Positions 16,022 through 24,109 of a stretch of 55,353 bases of DNA are shown here, piece by piece. The position numbers and the translations under genes were made by a program. The notes under the pieces were generated by a model. That model made no database searches, was not told where the DNA came from, and worked only from the letters and a program-made list of their open reading frames with translations. Each line of letters opens with the position of its first letter. The stretch's first letter is position 1. Origin of the DNA: JBCBTJ01 sp039818665 (GTDB taxonomy: Bacteria > Pseudomonadota > Alphaproteobacteria > Caulobacterales > Hyphomonadaceae); assembly GCA_039818665.1 (NCBI GenBank), contig JBCBTJ010000018.1, forward strand, positions 1-55,353, given 5' to 3'.

Positions 16022-16755
16022 CCCGATCGCTTGCCATAGACGGAGACATGGAACGCCGAGGCCGCGTCAAATGGCTCGCCGCGCCAGCCGCCGAAGCGTT
16101 CTTTCAGTTCGAGCCCGGCGAGCCGCGCCATGAGGTCGAGTTCGCTCGGCCAGGCGTAGCGCTGGACGACCGGCGTGAACCGGTTTCCCTCAGTCGTCAG
16201 GGTCACATGGTTCTGTTCGATAATTTGAGTGGCGGGATCGTGGCGAAGGACGCCAATCCGCACCGCGTCCGCGCCCACGGCTTCAGCCTCGACCTGCCCG
16301 CCGTCGTCCAAGCGATGGAACCTCGCCGGCGAGAAGGCCTCGACGATGAAGCGCCCGCCATCGGTCAGCTTCGCGGCGACGTTCTCGAAACAGCGCGCCT
16401 GATTGTCTTGGCTCAGCACATTGAAGAAGGAGTTCCAGATGATGAAGATCAGCCTGTAGGGGCCAGGCATGTCGACGGCGACGAAATCGTCCACTTTGAC
16501 GTCGAGCGCCCCGCCGCCCGGCTTCTCGCGCAGGCGCGCCACCATTTCCGGCGCGAAGTCGATCCCGTCCACGCGCACGCCCGCCTCGGCGAGGGGTCGC
16601 GCAATGCGGCCCGTGCCGATGGCGAGTTCAAGCGCCGGCCCATCGCCTGCGCGCGCTTTCAAAAACGCCACGCATTCGTCCTCGTCGCCGCGCACATCGT
16701 GGAAGCGGACGGCTTCGTCGCCGACGAATGTCGAAACCGGGTCATAGCCCTTCAT
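16012..16755 (-). CDS. Class I SAM-dependent methyltransferase
   Basis: 247 aa from the ATG at 16755, which shares ATGA with the stop of the amidohydrolase upstream. Motif I is LELAIGTGRIARPL (about residues 44-57), with VRVDGIDFAPEMVARLR as motif II, and IFIIWNSFFNVLS plus GGRFIVEAFSP later in the fold. This resembles the Methyltransf_25 group of small-molecule methyltransferases. Its own stop overlaps the start of the GST gene, so the three genes are translationally coupled. The acceptor is unknown. Confidence 0.82.
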   Translation of the reverse strand: MKGYDPVSTFVGDEAVRFHDVRGDEDECVAFLKARAGDGPALELAIGTGRIARPLAEAGVRVDGIDFAPEMVARLREKPGGGALDVKVDDFVAVDMPGPYRLIFIIWNSFFNVLSQDNQARCFENVAAKLTDGGRFIVEAFSPARFHRLDDGGQVEAEAVGADAVRIGVLRHDPATQIIEQNHVTLTTEGNRFTPVVQRYAWPSELDLMARLAGLELKERFGGWRGEPFDAASAFHVSVYGKRSGWP

Positions 16756-17924
16756 GCGGACAGGCGCGGCCCGAGCAGGTCCCGGAAATTGTCGCAATAG
16801 AACTTCTGCTTCGCAGCCTCCGACACGCCGTCCATGGTGCGCTCATAGCGGCCGATGGGGTCGTCGGTGCCTTCATGGTGGGGATAGTCGGAGGCGAACA
16901 TGAGCAGGTCCTCGCCGCCTGAGCGCAGGATCCAGCCAATGTCCTCGCCCGGGAACGGCGTCGCTTTGATCTGCCGGGTCACATAGTCCGACGGCGCCAT
17001 GGAGAGGTGCGACAGGTCTTGGCGGCGGCGGAAGGACCGCCACGACATGTCGAGCCGCTTGATCCAGGAAATCATCCACTCGGCGCTCAGTTCGACGACG
17101 CCGATTTTGAGCTTCGGGAACTTCTCCAGCACGCCGTCGAAGATCATGGCCGAGAGAAAGAGCTCGGCATTGTATTGGATCGCCATGAAGCCGAGCGCGT
17201 CGCGCGGCGCGTCGCCCTCGTCCGGCGGCGGGGTCTCGCGCGCATTGTCGTAGAATGAGGCCGGCACCGGCGTGTAGCCGCCATTCGCGCCGACATGCAG
17301 GGTGACGGCGATCCGCTCGCCCTCGAGGCGCGACCAAATCGGGTCGTAGTCGGGATGGGTGAAGGACTTGCCGCCGTCCGGCGCGACGGTGTCGACCAGG
17401 ACGACCGAGAAGCCGGCGGCGACGATCTCGTCGAGCAGTTCGGCGGACGCGTCCGGGCCAAGGCCCAAAGGCAGATAAGCCGCGCCGTACATGCGCTTGT
17501 CGACGCCGCAAAACGCGTCCAGCCCGCGATTGAGCGCGCGCACGCCGCCGACGAAGACCTCCGGCTCTTTGGCCGCGCAGACTTGTTCGAAAGCGGTGGT
17601 CGGAAACACGATGTGGCCGGAGAAGCCGAGCAGATCGTTAACACGCACGCGCTCGGCCGCATCGAACGAGCCAAGGCCGTGCCAGCCTTTGTGGTCCCAG
17701 CCCATGAAACGCTCCGCCGCTTCGGCGGCCATGGCCGGATCGGCTTGGCGGGCTTTGAACTGTTCGAGGGCGTCCTCGACCCGCGGCAGTACGTCTTCCT
17801 TTCCCTCGAGAAACGGCGCCAGACGCGGGCGGATGTCCGGGTCGGCGAACTCGGCGATCCAATCCGGTCTTTCCATCATATGCGTGTCGGCGTCGTAGAT
17901 GATGTCTCTGTGCGCGTAGGCCAT
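16752..17924 (-). CDS. Amidohydrolase-2 family metal-dependent hydrolase
   Basis: 390 aa. The TIM-barrel metal site is visible in IIYDADTHMMERPDW at the N-terminus (DxH), TLHVGANGG in the middle and MFASDYPHHEGTDD near the C-terminus with the metal-binding Asp. This matches the decarboxylase/hydrolase family PF04909. AAGGGAGGAG sits before the ATG at 17924. It is first in a chain of overlapping genes with a methyltransferase and a GST, which suggests catabolism or modification of an aromatic-type compound; that is inference. Substrate unknown. Confidence 0.85.
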   Translation of the reverse strand: MAYAHRDIIYDADTHMMERPDWIAEFADPDIRPRLAPFLEGKEDVLPRVEDALEQFKARQADPAMAAEAAERFMGWDHKGWHGLGSFDAAERVRVNDLLGFSGHIVFPTTAFEQVCAAKEPEVFVGGVRALNRGLDAFCGVDKRMYGAAYLPLGLGPDASAELLDEIVAAGFSVVLVDTVAPDGGKSFTHPDYDPIWSRLEGERIAVTLHVGANGGYTPVPASFYDNARETPPPDEGDAPRDALGFMAIQYNAELFLSAMIFDGVLEKFPKLKIGVVELSAEWMISWIKRLDMSWRSFRRRQDLSHLSMAPSDYVTRQIKATPFPGEDIGWILRSGGEDLLMFASDYPHHEGTDDPIGRYERTMDGVSEAAKQKFYCDNFRDLLGPRLSA

Positions 17925-17992
17925 GTCGGCTCCTCCCTTGCGCTCATGGTGCGGCAAGAGCGCGCAGACGCCAAGCGCGCGGGCGTGAGATT

Positions 17993-19078
17993 CTAGGGGC
18001 GCACTGGCGGCGGGGCGAAGGCGAGCAACACGTCGATCACGGCTCGGGCTTTATCGGCGCAGCGACCCTGGCCGAAATTGGCGAGGCAGATCACCGTTTC
18101 GTCGCGCTCCGGCATGCGGACCATATAGGTCGAGACGCCATAGTCGCCGCCTTCGTACCAGATGGTCTGCAAGCCCCGATAATCGCCGTGGACGAGGCCG
18201 AAGGCGTCATTGTCCTTGTCGTGCTCGAAGCGGCGGGTCGACAGCATGCGGTCTTTGAACCCGGCCCCGAGCGCGTCGCCGCGATACAGAGCGGCGTCCC
18301 ATTTGGCGAGATCGTTGATCGAGGAGAACATGCCGCTGCCGCCATAATGCGGCGAGAGGCGCGGGGCCACGCGCCACCCCTCGCCTTCCCAGACATAAGA
18401 GCGCGCGCGGTCGCCGGCGGGCGCCTGTAGCGGCGCGTCCACCCAAGTGTTCGTCATGCCGAGCGGTTCGAAGACGGCCGCCGCCATATGCTCGGCGAAG
18501 GAGGCGTCGTTGAGGCGGCCGGCGAGGACGGCGAGGAGCTGGTAGTTGATGTTGGAATAGGTCCAGCGCGTTCCCGGCGCATAGTCCAGCGCGCCGGAGG
18601 CGAAGACGGCGGAGAGCGCGTCGTCGACGGTGAATTCGTCTTCCGACAGCCAGCCGCCTTTGGGCGAGGGCAGCGTGTAGTACTCCTTTAGCCCGCTCGT
18701 CATATAGACGAGATGGGCGACGGTGATCTCACCCATGAAGTCCGGCAGATCCGGCCAATGGTCGGCGAGGCGGTCGTCTGCATCGATCGCGGCCCGCTCG
18801 ATCTCCAACGCCACAGCCGCGCCGGTGAACTGCTTCGACAGCGAGGCGAGATTGAACGCCGTGTCCGCCGTGATCGGCCGGCCGGCTTCGATGTCGGCGA
18901 GGCCGTAGCCTTTGGCGAGGACCAGCTCGCCGCCCCGCATTACGCCGATCGCATAGCCCGGCCGCTCGCCCTCGGCATAGGCGGCGAAGAGGGCGTCCAC
19001 GCGCTGTTCGACGGAGAGATCCGCTTTGGCGGCGCAGCCCGCGATGAACACCAAAACCGCAAGCGCAAAACACCGCAT
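17993..19078 (-). CDS. Serine hydrolase of the beta-lactamase/class C family, lipoprotein
   Basis: 361 aa from the ATG at 19078 (GGAG seven bases upstream). It begins with a lipoprotein signal whose lipobox is FIAGC, so it is probably anchored in the envelope. Active-site motifs are SLSK (in FNLASLSKQFTGAA), the YSN of TYSNINYQLLA, and a C-terminal EGGDYGVSTY in the HxG-like position. This is the esterase/D-aminopeptidase/AmpC-like family, where true beta-lactamase activity is uncommon. It lies after coaBC on the same strand with a 109-bp gap and probably has its own promoter. Confidence 0.86.
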   Translation of the reverse strand: MRCFALAVLVFIAGCAAKADLSVEQRVDALFAAYAEGERPGYAIGVMRGGELVLAKGYGLADIEAGRPITADTAFNLASLSKQFTGAAVALEIERAAIDADDRLADHWPDLPDFMGEITVAHLVYMTSGLKEYYTLPSPKGGWLSEDEFTVDDALSAVFASGALDYAPGTRWTYSNINYQLLAVLAGRLNDASFAEHMAAAVFEPLGMTNTWVDAPLQAPAGDRARSYVWEGEGWRVAPRLSPHYGGSGMFSSINDLAKWDAALYRGDALGAGFKDRMLSTRRFEHDKDNDAFGLVHGDYRGLQTIWYEGGDYGVSTYMVRMPERDETVICLANFGQGRCADKARAVIDVLLAFAPPPVRP

Positions 19079-19187
19079 GAAAGCACTCCGAACGCGACCA
19101 AGGGCGGAAAATACGGGTGTCGCCGAGAAGCTCAATCCTCGCCGGAGAGGAAATGCGAGATAATTTGAGCGGCGCCGCGCCGGCGCC

Positions 19188-19547
19188 CTACTCCGCCGCT
19201 CTTAGCCCCGCGCCATCGTCCGTCAGCGCTTCAGCGATGCGTTCGGCGAGGCGCTGGGCGGCGGCTTCTTTGGCCATGCGGGGCCAGCGTTCGGCGCCGG
19301 CGGCGGAGAGGAGCACCATCTCGTTCTCGGCCCCGCCCATCACATCGCCGGAGACGTCGTTGGCGACGATCCAGTCGCAGCCCTTTTTCTTCAGCTTGGC
19401 GCGGGCGTAGGTCTCAACATCATTGGTTTCGGCGGCGAAGCCGATGACGAGGCCTGGGCGCTTCTTCCGTTTGCGGGCGATGGTGGCGAGGATGTCCGGG
19501 TTTTCTGCAAGCGCGAGCGCGGGGATATCCGTTTCGTCTTTGAGCTT
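19188..19547 (-). pseudogene. coaBC: CoaBC, C-terminal part stranded behind the amber codon
   Basis: 119 codons continuing in the same frame after the TAG: KLKDETDIPALALAENPDIL, then KRPGLVIGFAAETNDVE, KLKKKGCDWIVANDVS, and a final TAG at 19188. These match the CTP-binding and dimerisation part of the CoaB synthetase. Added to the upstream part plus one residue this gives 411 aa, a normal CoaBC length. There is no good internal start or ribosome site. Coding quality is not degraded, which argues for a sequencing error, a very recent mutation or readthrough, not an old pseudogene. Confidence 0.8.
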
Positions 19548-20423
19548 CTATTTTTTTGATGCCCGCTGGGCGGGCCGCCAATCAGCGACCGCGGCGACGG
19601 AGATGAACACATCCGCCGGCAGGGCCGCTTCGCAGGCCGTCAGCATCTCGCGCGCCGTTTCGACGTTTACCCTGTCGACACCCGCCGGCGTTGGCAAAGC
19701 GACGGGGCCGGAGACCAGCGCGACCTCCGCGCCGAGGCGCGCGCACGCCTCGGCGATGGCGTAGCCCTGTTTGCCAGAGGAGTGGTTGGAGAGGAAACGG
19801 ACAGGATCGATCGGCTCGCGCGTCGGGCCGGCTGTGATCAATACGCGCTTGCCAGCGAGCGGCCGGCCCGCGCCTGACAGCGCCGCTTCGACGGCGGCCG
19901 CGATCGCATCGACCTCCGGCAAGCGGCCCGGGCCGAACTCGCCGCACGCCATGGCGCCTTCGTCCGGCTCCATCACCGCGACGCCGTCGGCCCGCAGGCG
20001 CGCCACATTCCGCTGCACCGCCGCATGGCCCCACATGCGGACATTCATCGCCGGGGCCATCAGCACCGGTTTGTCGGTCGCCAGCAGCGTCGTGGAGGCG
20101 AGATCGTCGGCGTGGCCGTTCGCCGCCTTGGCGATAAGATCGGCGGTTGCTGGGCAAACGACAACGAGATCGGCCGAGCGCGAGAGCTCAATATGGCCCA
20201 TCTCGGCCTCGTCGTTAAGGTCGAACAGGTCGATGTAGACCTTGTCGCCGGACAGCGCGCCGACCGAGAGGGGGGTGACGAATTCCTGGCCGCCGCGCGT
20301 GACGATACAGCGCGAGGCGACGCCGCGCTTGGCCAGCGTGCGGATCAGCTCGAGGCTTTTATACGCCGCGATTCCGCCGCCGATGATGAGGAGGATGCGC
20401 TTATCCGCCATAACCGCCTGCAT
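19548..20423 (-). CDS. coaBC: CoaBC, N-terminal part (ends at an in-frame TAG)
   Basis: 291 aa in the phosphopantothenoylcysteine decarboxylase/synthetase family of coenzyme A synthesis. The CoaC domain shows LLIIGGGIAAYKSLELIR, the FMN and catalytic PAMNVRMW region and MACGEFGPGRLPE (the substrate-clamp Cys). The CoaB domain opens with GKRVLITAGPTREPIDPVRF and LSNHSSGKQGYAIA, and stops after ISVAAVADWRPAQRASKK. The TAG at 19550-19548 interrupts the synthetase domain; homology resumes in the same frame immediately after it. GGAGGG precedes the ATG at 20423; MADKR at 20411 is an alternative start. Confidence 0.9.
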   Translation of the reverse strand: MQAVMADKRILLIIGGGIAAYKSLELIRTLAKRGVASRCIVTRGGQEFVTPLSVGALSGDKVYIDLFDLNDEAEMGHIELSRSADLVVVCPATADLIAKAANGHADDLASTTLLATDKPVLMAPAMNVRMWGHAAVQRNVARLRADGVAVMEPDEGAMACGEFGPGRLPEVDAIAAAVEAALSGAGRPLAGKRVLITAGPTREPIDPVRFLSNHSSGKQGYAIAEACARLGAEVALVSGPVALPTPAGVDRVNVETAREMLTACEAALPADVFISVAAVADWRPAQRASKK

Positions 20424-20486
20424 ATGGGTTCACCCTCCCATATCGCACGCAAAACTAAAGAAAACGATGCGTGAACGCGGCGAATT

Positions 20487-21140
20487 CTAGAGCCGGTCGG
20501 TCAGCACTGTGCCCGCCGTCGAGTCGAAGACAGCCGGGCGGATCAGGCGGAAGTGGAGCACTTCGAGCGGGCCGAAGCCGGCCGCGCGGACGCCCGCGTC
20601 GAGCACGGCGGTCTGGCAGGCCCGGCGCTTGGGCATGCGCTGGTAGAGCGCGGCGACTTCCTCGGGCAGGTCGGCGTCGCGGCAGGCGCGTTTGGCGGCC
20701 GCCTCCATGCGGCGATAGAGGAACTGGACCCGGCGCGGGGTGAGCGGGGCGAGGTCGCGATAGCAAACGCCCCAGGCCGCGCTGGTCCCGCGCGCGCCGT
20801 CGCGGCGGAGGAAGCGGGCGCAATCGGGGTTGAGGAAGACGGAGGGTTCGAGCGGTTCGGCCTCGATCTCCTCACGTTTGATGGGCGCGAAACGTGAGAC
20901 GCGGACGCCGCGGTCTACGGAGACTGTCGGCGCAGGCGCCGGGGCCGCTTCCAGCGCGGCTCCGCCGCTGCGGAAGATGCGGATCTGGGCGCCGGAGTCT
21001 GTTGTGACGCACTCGACTTCCGCGCCGGTATTGGCGCCGGCGAGCTCCGGCGCGGCGCAGGTCGGCAATGTGCGGATTTGAGCCTGCGCGAGCGGCGCGA
21101 GCGCGGCGGCGGCGAGCGCCGCGAGGACAAGTTTCACCAT
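20487..21140 (-). CDS. Exported protein, UrcA-like C-terminus
   Basis: 217 aa. A signal peptide (MVKLVLAALAAAALAPLAQA) is followed by a linker rich in Ala/Pro and two Cys. The C-terminal 100 residues, with WGVCYRDLAPLTPRRVQFLY, then RRMEAAAKRACRDADLP and KRRACQTAVLDAGV, resemble the UrcA family, whose pattern is '..v.y.dLdL....g...l..Ri..AA..vC.......C...a'. Function is unknown. GGAGG lies six bases before the ATG. It sits between ubiB and coaBC on the same strand, separated from ubiB by a repeat-filled gap. Confidence 0.6.
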   Translation of the reverse strand: MVKLVLAALAAAALAPLAQAQIRTLPTCAAPELAGANTGAEVECVTTDSGAQIRIFRSGGAALEAAPAPAPTVSVDRGVRVSRFAPIKREEIEAEPLEPSVFLNPDCARFLRRDGARGTSAAWGVCYRDLAPLTPRRVQFLYRRMEAAAKRACRDADLPEEVAALYQRMPKRRACQTAVLDAGVRAAGFGPLEVLHFRLIRPAVFDSTAGTVLTDRL

Positions 21141-21164
21141 CTCCCGCCTCCGTTCTGGTTCGGG

Positions 21165-21179
21165 CTAAGCCAACCTTAA
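21165..21179 (-). promoter_or_regulatory. CtrA-like box upstream of the UrcA-like gene
   Basis: On the minus strand this reads TTAA-GGTTGGC-TTAG, one mismatch from the alphaproteobacterial CtrA consensus TTAA-N7-TTAA, 24 bp upstream of the start at 21140. A single short motif can occur by chance. Confidence 0.3.
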
Positions 21180-21240
21180 CGGCGGCCCGGGCCGGGAGGC
21201 GAGCGGTCTCTCTGATGAGGGGAAGCGCGTTCGCGTGAAG

Positions 21241-21393
21241 CGCTAGATCGTGTCCGTCTTTGACGGAAACGATCATCGCGTGGATGTCGCTCACGCCAGT
21301 CGGCTGCGCCGACGGCTCCGCGGGGGCGGCGCAGACGCGCCGGGCAAGCCTTGCTCGCCTTCGCGCTTCCGCCAAAGGCGAAAGCGCTCTAGG
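21241..21393. repeat. Long form of a dispersed palindromic element
   Basis: A run of hairpins fills most of the ubiB to UrcA-like gap. Arms at 21246-21258 and 21262-21274 (13 bp, one mismatch, loop TTT) contain CCGTC-TTT-GACGG. Further stems are GTCGGC-TGC-GCCGAC (21299-21313) and 21363-21373 with 21377-21387 (11 bp, one mismatch, loop AAA). The left end AGCGCTAG and right end AGCGCTCTAG are related. The terminal CTA forms the ubiB stop codon. The short form at 9861-9890 keeps only the two ends. The last hairpin could also terminate ubiB transcription. Confidence 0.6.
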
Positions 21394-22915
21394 ACAGGGT
21401 CGCCACGTAGAGATAGCCGAGCGCGCCGGCGAGCAGGATAAATCCGAACCAGCCCCACCAGGGGGCGAAGCGTTCGCGCTGGGCCGGCGCCGGGGGTGTT
21501 TGCGGCGCGTCGAGCGAGGCTTCGAGGCGGTCCATCACCTCCGGCAGGCGTTTCAGACGGTCCGACACTTGGCGAACGCTTTTCGCGGCGACCTTCACAG
21601 CGCCGGCGGGGCCGAGCTCGGTGCGGACCCACTCGCTGACAATCGGCTCGGCGGCGGTCCAGATGTCGTGGGTCGGGTCGATCGAGCGGGCGACGCCTTC
21701 GACCTGGACCATGGTCTTCTGGAGCAGGACGAGTTCGGGGCGCAGATGCATGCCAAAAGTGTGGGTGAAGTCGAAGAGCTGCAGCAGCAGCTTGCCCATG
21801 GAGACTTCCGAGGCGTCCTTGCCGTGGATCGGCTCGCCGACCGAGCGCAGCGCCTGGGCGAAATCGCCGACTGATTGATGCGGCGGCACATAGCCGGCTT
21901 CGAAATGCACCTCGGCGATGCGCTGATAATCCCGCCGTATGAAGCCCCAGAGGATTTCCGCCAGGAAGCGGCGCTCATTCATGCCGATGCGGCCCATAAT
22001 GCCGAAATCGACGAGCGCCAGCCGGCCATCCGGCGTGACGATCATGTTCCCTTCGTGCATGTCGGCGTGAAAAACGCCGTGCTTGATCGCATGGGAGAGG
22101 AAGCCGCGCGTGACCGCGTTGGCGAGTTCGGCGCGGTCGATATGGTCGCCGCCCAGCGCGCCAGGGTCGGTGAGCGGGGTTCCCTCCATCCACTGCGTGG
22201 TCAATACGCGGCGGCCGGACCGCCGCCAGTCGACGGCGGGGATGACGTAGAAGCCGTCATCCTCACTTATCGCGCGCATTTCGTCTTGGCCGCCGGCTTC
22301 GAGGCGGAGATCCAGCTCACGCTCCATGCTGGCGGCGATCGTGTCGACGAAGGCGATGGGTTCGAGGCGGCGGCTGTCGGGCGCGGCGCGCTCAATGGTC
22401 CGGGCCGCGCGCTTCATGGCGCGGAGTTCCTTGCCGATCCGCGTTTCGACCTTGGGGCGTAAGATCTTCACCGCCTTCGCGCCATCGGACGTCTCCATCC
22501 GGTGGACTTGGGCGAGCGAGGCGGCGGCGACCGCGGGGCCGAGATCGGAGAACAGCGCGTCCGCGGTTTCGAACTCTTCGCTTAGGGCTTTTCGAGCTTC
22601 GGACTCTTTGAAGGGCGGGAGCTTGTCTTTGAGACGCGACAGGTCGTTGGCGACCTCGACGCCGAAGAGGTCCGGGCGGGTCGCGAGGAACTGGCCCATT
22701 TTGATGTAAGCGGGGCCGAGGCCTTCGAGGGCTTTGGCGAGCCGCTCGCCCGGGCGGCCGCGCGCGCCGCCGGTGAAGAGGCGGAGGATCCGGCCCCCGA
22801 GCCGGGCCGGCGGGGGGAGCCGCTTTTGATACTCGGCCGGCAGCACGACGTCGTGGCGCGCCAGAGCCGCGCCCGCGCGCAAGAGCCGCCCATAATCCGC
22901 AAGCGCTGAAAACAC
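21389..22915 (-). CDS. ubiB: UbiB, ABC1-family atypical kinase of ubiquinone synthesis
   Basis: 508 aa. The UbiB signature KMGQFLATRPDL (KxGQ) is present, with the Ala-rich loop AAASLAQVH replacing the kinase Gly-loop, then FHADMHEGNM and LVDFGIMG as the catalytic and metal-binding motifs. A C-terminal hydrophobic helix (WGWFGFILLAGALGYLYVA) anchors it in the membrane. UbiB proteins are ATPases needed for aerobic ubiquinone synthesis, possibly extracting lipid intermediates. The start is a GTG directly abutting the ubiE TAA, so translation is coupled. The stop lies in the end of a palindromic element. Confidence 0.94.
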   Translation of the reverse strand: MFSALADYGRLLRAGAALARHDVVLPAEYQKRLPPPARLGGRILRLFTGGARGRPGERLAKALEGLGPAYIKMGQFLATRPDLFGVEVANDLSRLKDKLPPFKESEARKALSEEFETADALFSDLGPAVAAASLAQVHRMETSDGAKAVKILRPKVETRIGKELRAMKRAARTIERAAPDSRRLEPIAFVDTIAASMERELDLRLEAGGQDEMRAISEDDGFYVIPAVDWRRSGRRVLTTQWMEGTPLTDPGALGGDHIDRAELANAVTRGFLSHAIKHGVFHADMHEGNMIVTPDGRLALVDFGIMGRIGMNERRFLAEILWGFIRRDYQRIAEVHFEAGYVPPHQSVGDFAQALRSVGEPIHGKDASEVSMGKLLLQLFDFTHTFGMHLRPELVLLQKTMVQVEGVARSIDPTHDIWTAAEPIVSEWVRTELGPAGAVKVAAKSVRQVSDRLKRLPEVMDRLEASLDAPQTPPAPAQRERFAPWWGWFGFILLAGALGYLYVATLS

Positions 22916-23704
22916 TTAGACGGCCCACCCATAATGCAGGGCCGCGACGCCGCCTGAGAAGTTCGTCACAGAGACGCGGGCGAAACCGGCCGCCTCGACT
23001 TCGGCTTTGAACGCCTCTTGTTTCGGAAAGCGGCGGATCGACTCGACGAGATACTGATAGGAGGCCCGGTCGCCGGCGATCATCTCGCCGAAGCGCGGGA
23101 TCGCGGCGAAGGAATAGGCGTCATAGGCCTGCTGCAGCAGGCTGGACGTCATGTGCGAGAATTCGAGGACAGCAAGCCGGCCGCCCGGTTTCAGAACCCG
23201 GCGGAATTCGCCGAGGGCGGCCGCGCGGTCGGCGACGTTGCGAATGCCGAAGGCGATGGTGACGACATCGGCGGAGCGATCCGGAAACGGCAGGGCTTGC
23301 GCGTCGCCGCAGATCCAGTCGAGGCGGCCGCAATACTTGGCGAGGTCGGCGCGCCCCTCCCCCGCCGCAAGCATGGCGTCGTTGATGTCGCAGACCACGG
23401 CTGAAGCCGGCGCGGCGCCGGGGCGGCGCTTGGCGACCCGGTCGGCGCGCTCGAGGAACAGCTTGGCGACGTCGCCCGTGCCGCCGGCGACGTCGATCAG
23501 GCGCTCGCCCGGCTGCGGATTGATCCGCGCCATCGTGTCGGCTTTCCAGAGGCGGTGGACGCCGGCCGACATGACATCGTTCATCAGGTCGTAGCGTTCC
23601 GCCACAGAGCGGAACACGCCCTTCACCCGCGCGACTTTCTCGTCGGGCGTCACCTCCTCGAAGCCGAAGGAGACGGTGTTGTTCTCGTCAGACGCGGCGG
23701 ACAT
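22916..23704 (-). CDS. ubiE: UbiE C-methyltransferase (ubiquinone/menaquinone synthesis)
   Basis: 262 aa. UbiE signatures are present: KVARVKGVFRSVAERYDLMN and DVMSAGVHRLWK near the N-terminus, SAM motif I LIDVAGGTGDVAKLF, the conserved VTIAFGIRNVADRAAALGEF, and the ending NFSGGVAALHYGW. It methylates the 2-polyprenyl-6-methoxy-benzoquinol ring using S-adenosylmethionine. GAGAGGGA precedes the ATG. Only 12 bp separate it from the vapC stop upstream, so its nearest promoter on this strand is that of the toxin-antitoxin module. ubiB follows without a gap. Confidence 0.96.
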   Translation of the reverse strand: MSAASDENNTVSFGFEEVTPDEKVARVKGVFRSVAERYDLMNDVMSAGVHRLWKADTMARINPQPGERLIDVAGGTGDVAKLFLERADRVAKRRPGAAPASAVVCDINDAMLAAGEGRADLAKYCGRLDWICGDAQALPFPDRSADVVTIAFGIRNVADRAAALGEFRRVLKPGGRLAVLEFSHMTSSLLQQAYDAYSFAAIPRFGEMIAGDRASYQYLVESIRRFPKQEAFKAEVEAAGFARVSVTNFSGGVAALHYGWAV

Positions 23705-23716
23705 GGCGGTCCCTCT

Positions 23717-24109
23717 CTAAACGATCTCTATGCGAGCCGCGTGCCTCGGAACATCGCGAAACTTTCGATCACGCGTCCATAGCGGCGCGTCCAGCAGCTC
23801 AGCCAGCGCGAAATAGGCGGCGTCGTAAGCCGTCAGATTGTCGCGCATCTCCCAGATGCGCGTGCGCAACGGGCGATGCGAGAAGCGCTCAATCTCCATG
23901 GCGGACAAGATGTTCAAGGCGTTGTCGGCGGCGCTTGCATCGATGCGATCGAGCCGCGCCAGCCGGCGCAGGGCCTGCAGCACCTCCAATTCGATGATCT
24001 CAGGCGCCGCGAGCGCTAAGCCCTTGTCCCTCAAGCGTTCGCTCGCGTCTTCGCCGTCCGTCGTGGCGAGCGCCACCTCAAGCGCGAGCGACGCATCAAT
24101 GACGATCAC
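23717..24109 (-). CDS. vapC: VapC-type PIN-domain toxin ribonuclease
   Basis: 130 aa PIN domain with the expected acidic quartet: Asp5 (MIVIDASLAL), Glu40/Glu42 (IIELEVLQAL), Asp96 (LTAYDAAYFALAE) and Asp114 (WTRDRKF). VapC toxins cut tRNA or rRNA and are held inactive by their antitoxin. The GTG start overlaps the antitoxin stop by four bases (GTGA), as usual for such pairs. All catalytic residues appear intact. It lies just upstream of ubiE on the same strand, so toxin transcripts may run into ubiquinone genes. Confidence 0.9.
   Translation of the reverse strand: MIVIDASLALEVALATTDGEDASERLRDKGLALAAPEIIELEVLQALRRLARLDRIDASAADNALNILSAMEIERFSHRPLRTRIWEMRDNLTAYDAAYFALAELLDAPLWTRDRKFRDVPRHAARIEIV

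Noticed and set aside
19391..19612. Alternative-frame ORF as evidence for a frameshift in coaBC
   Set aside because: Its product is Ser/Pro/Arg-rich and unlike CoaB; the CoaB homology after the stop is in the original frame, so the lesion is a nonsense codon and slippage on the A7 run would not help.
21250..21441. Small plus-strand ORF in the ubiB to UrcA-like gap
   Set aside because: It consists of the palindromic element translated (Arg-rich) and runs into ubiB antisense.
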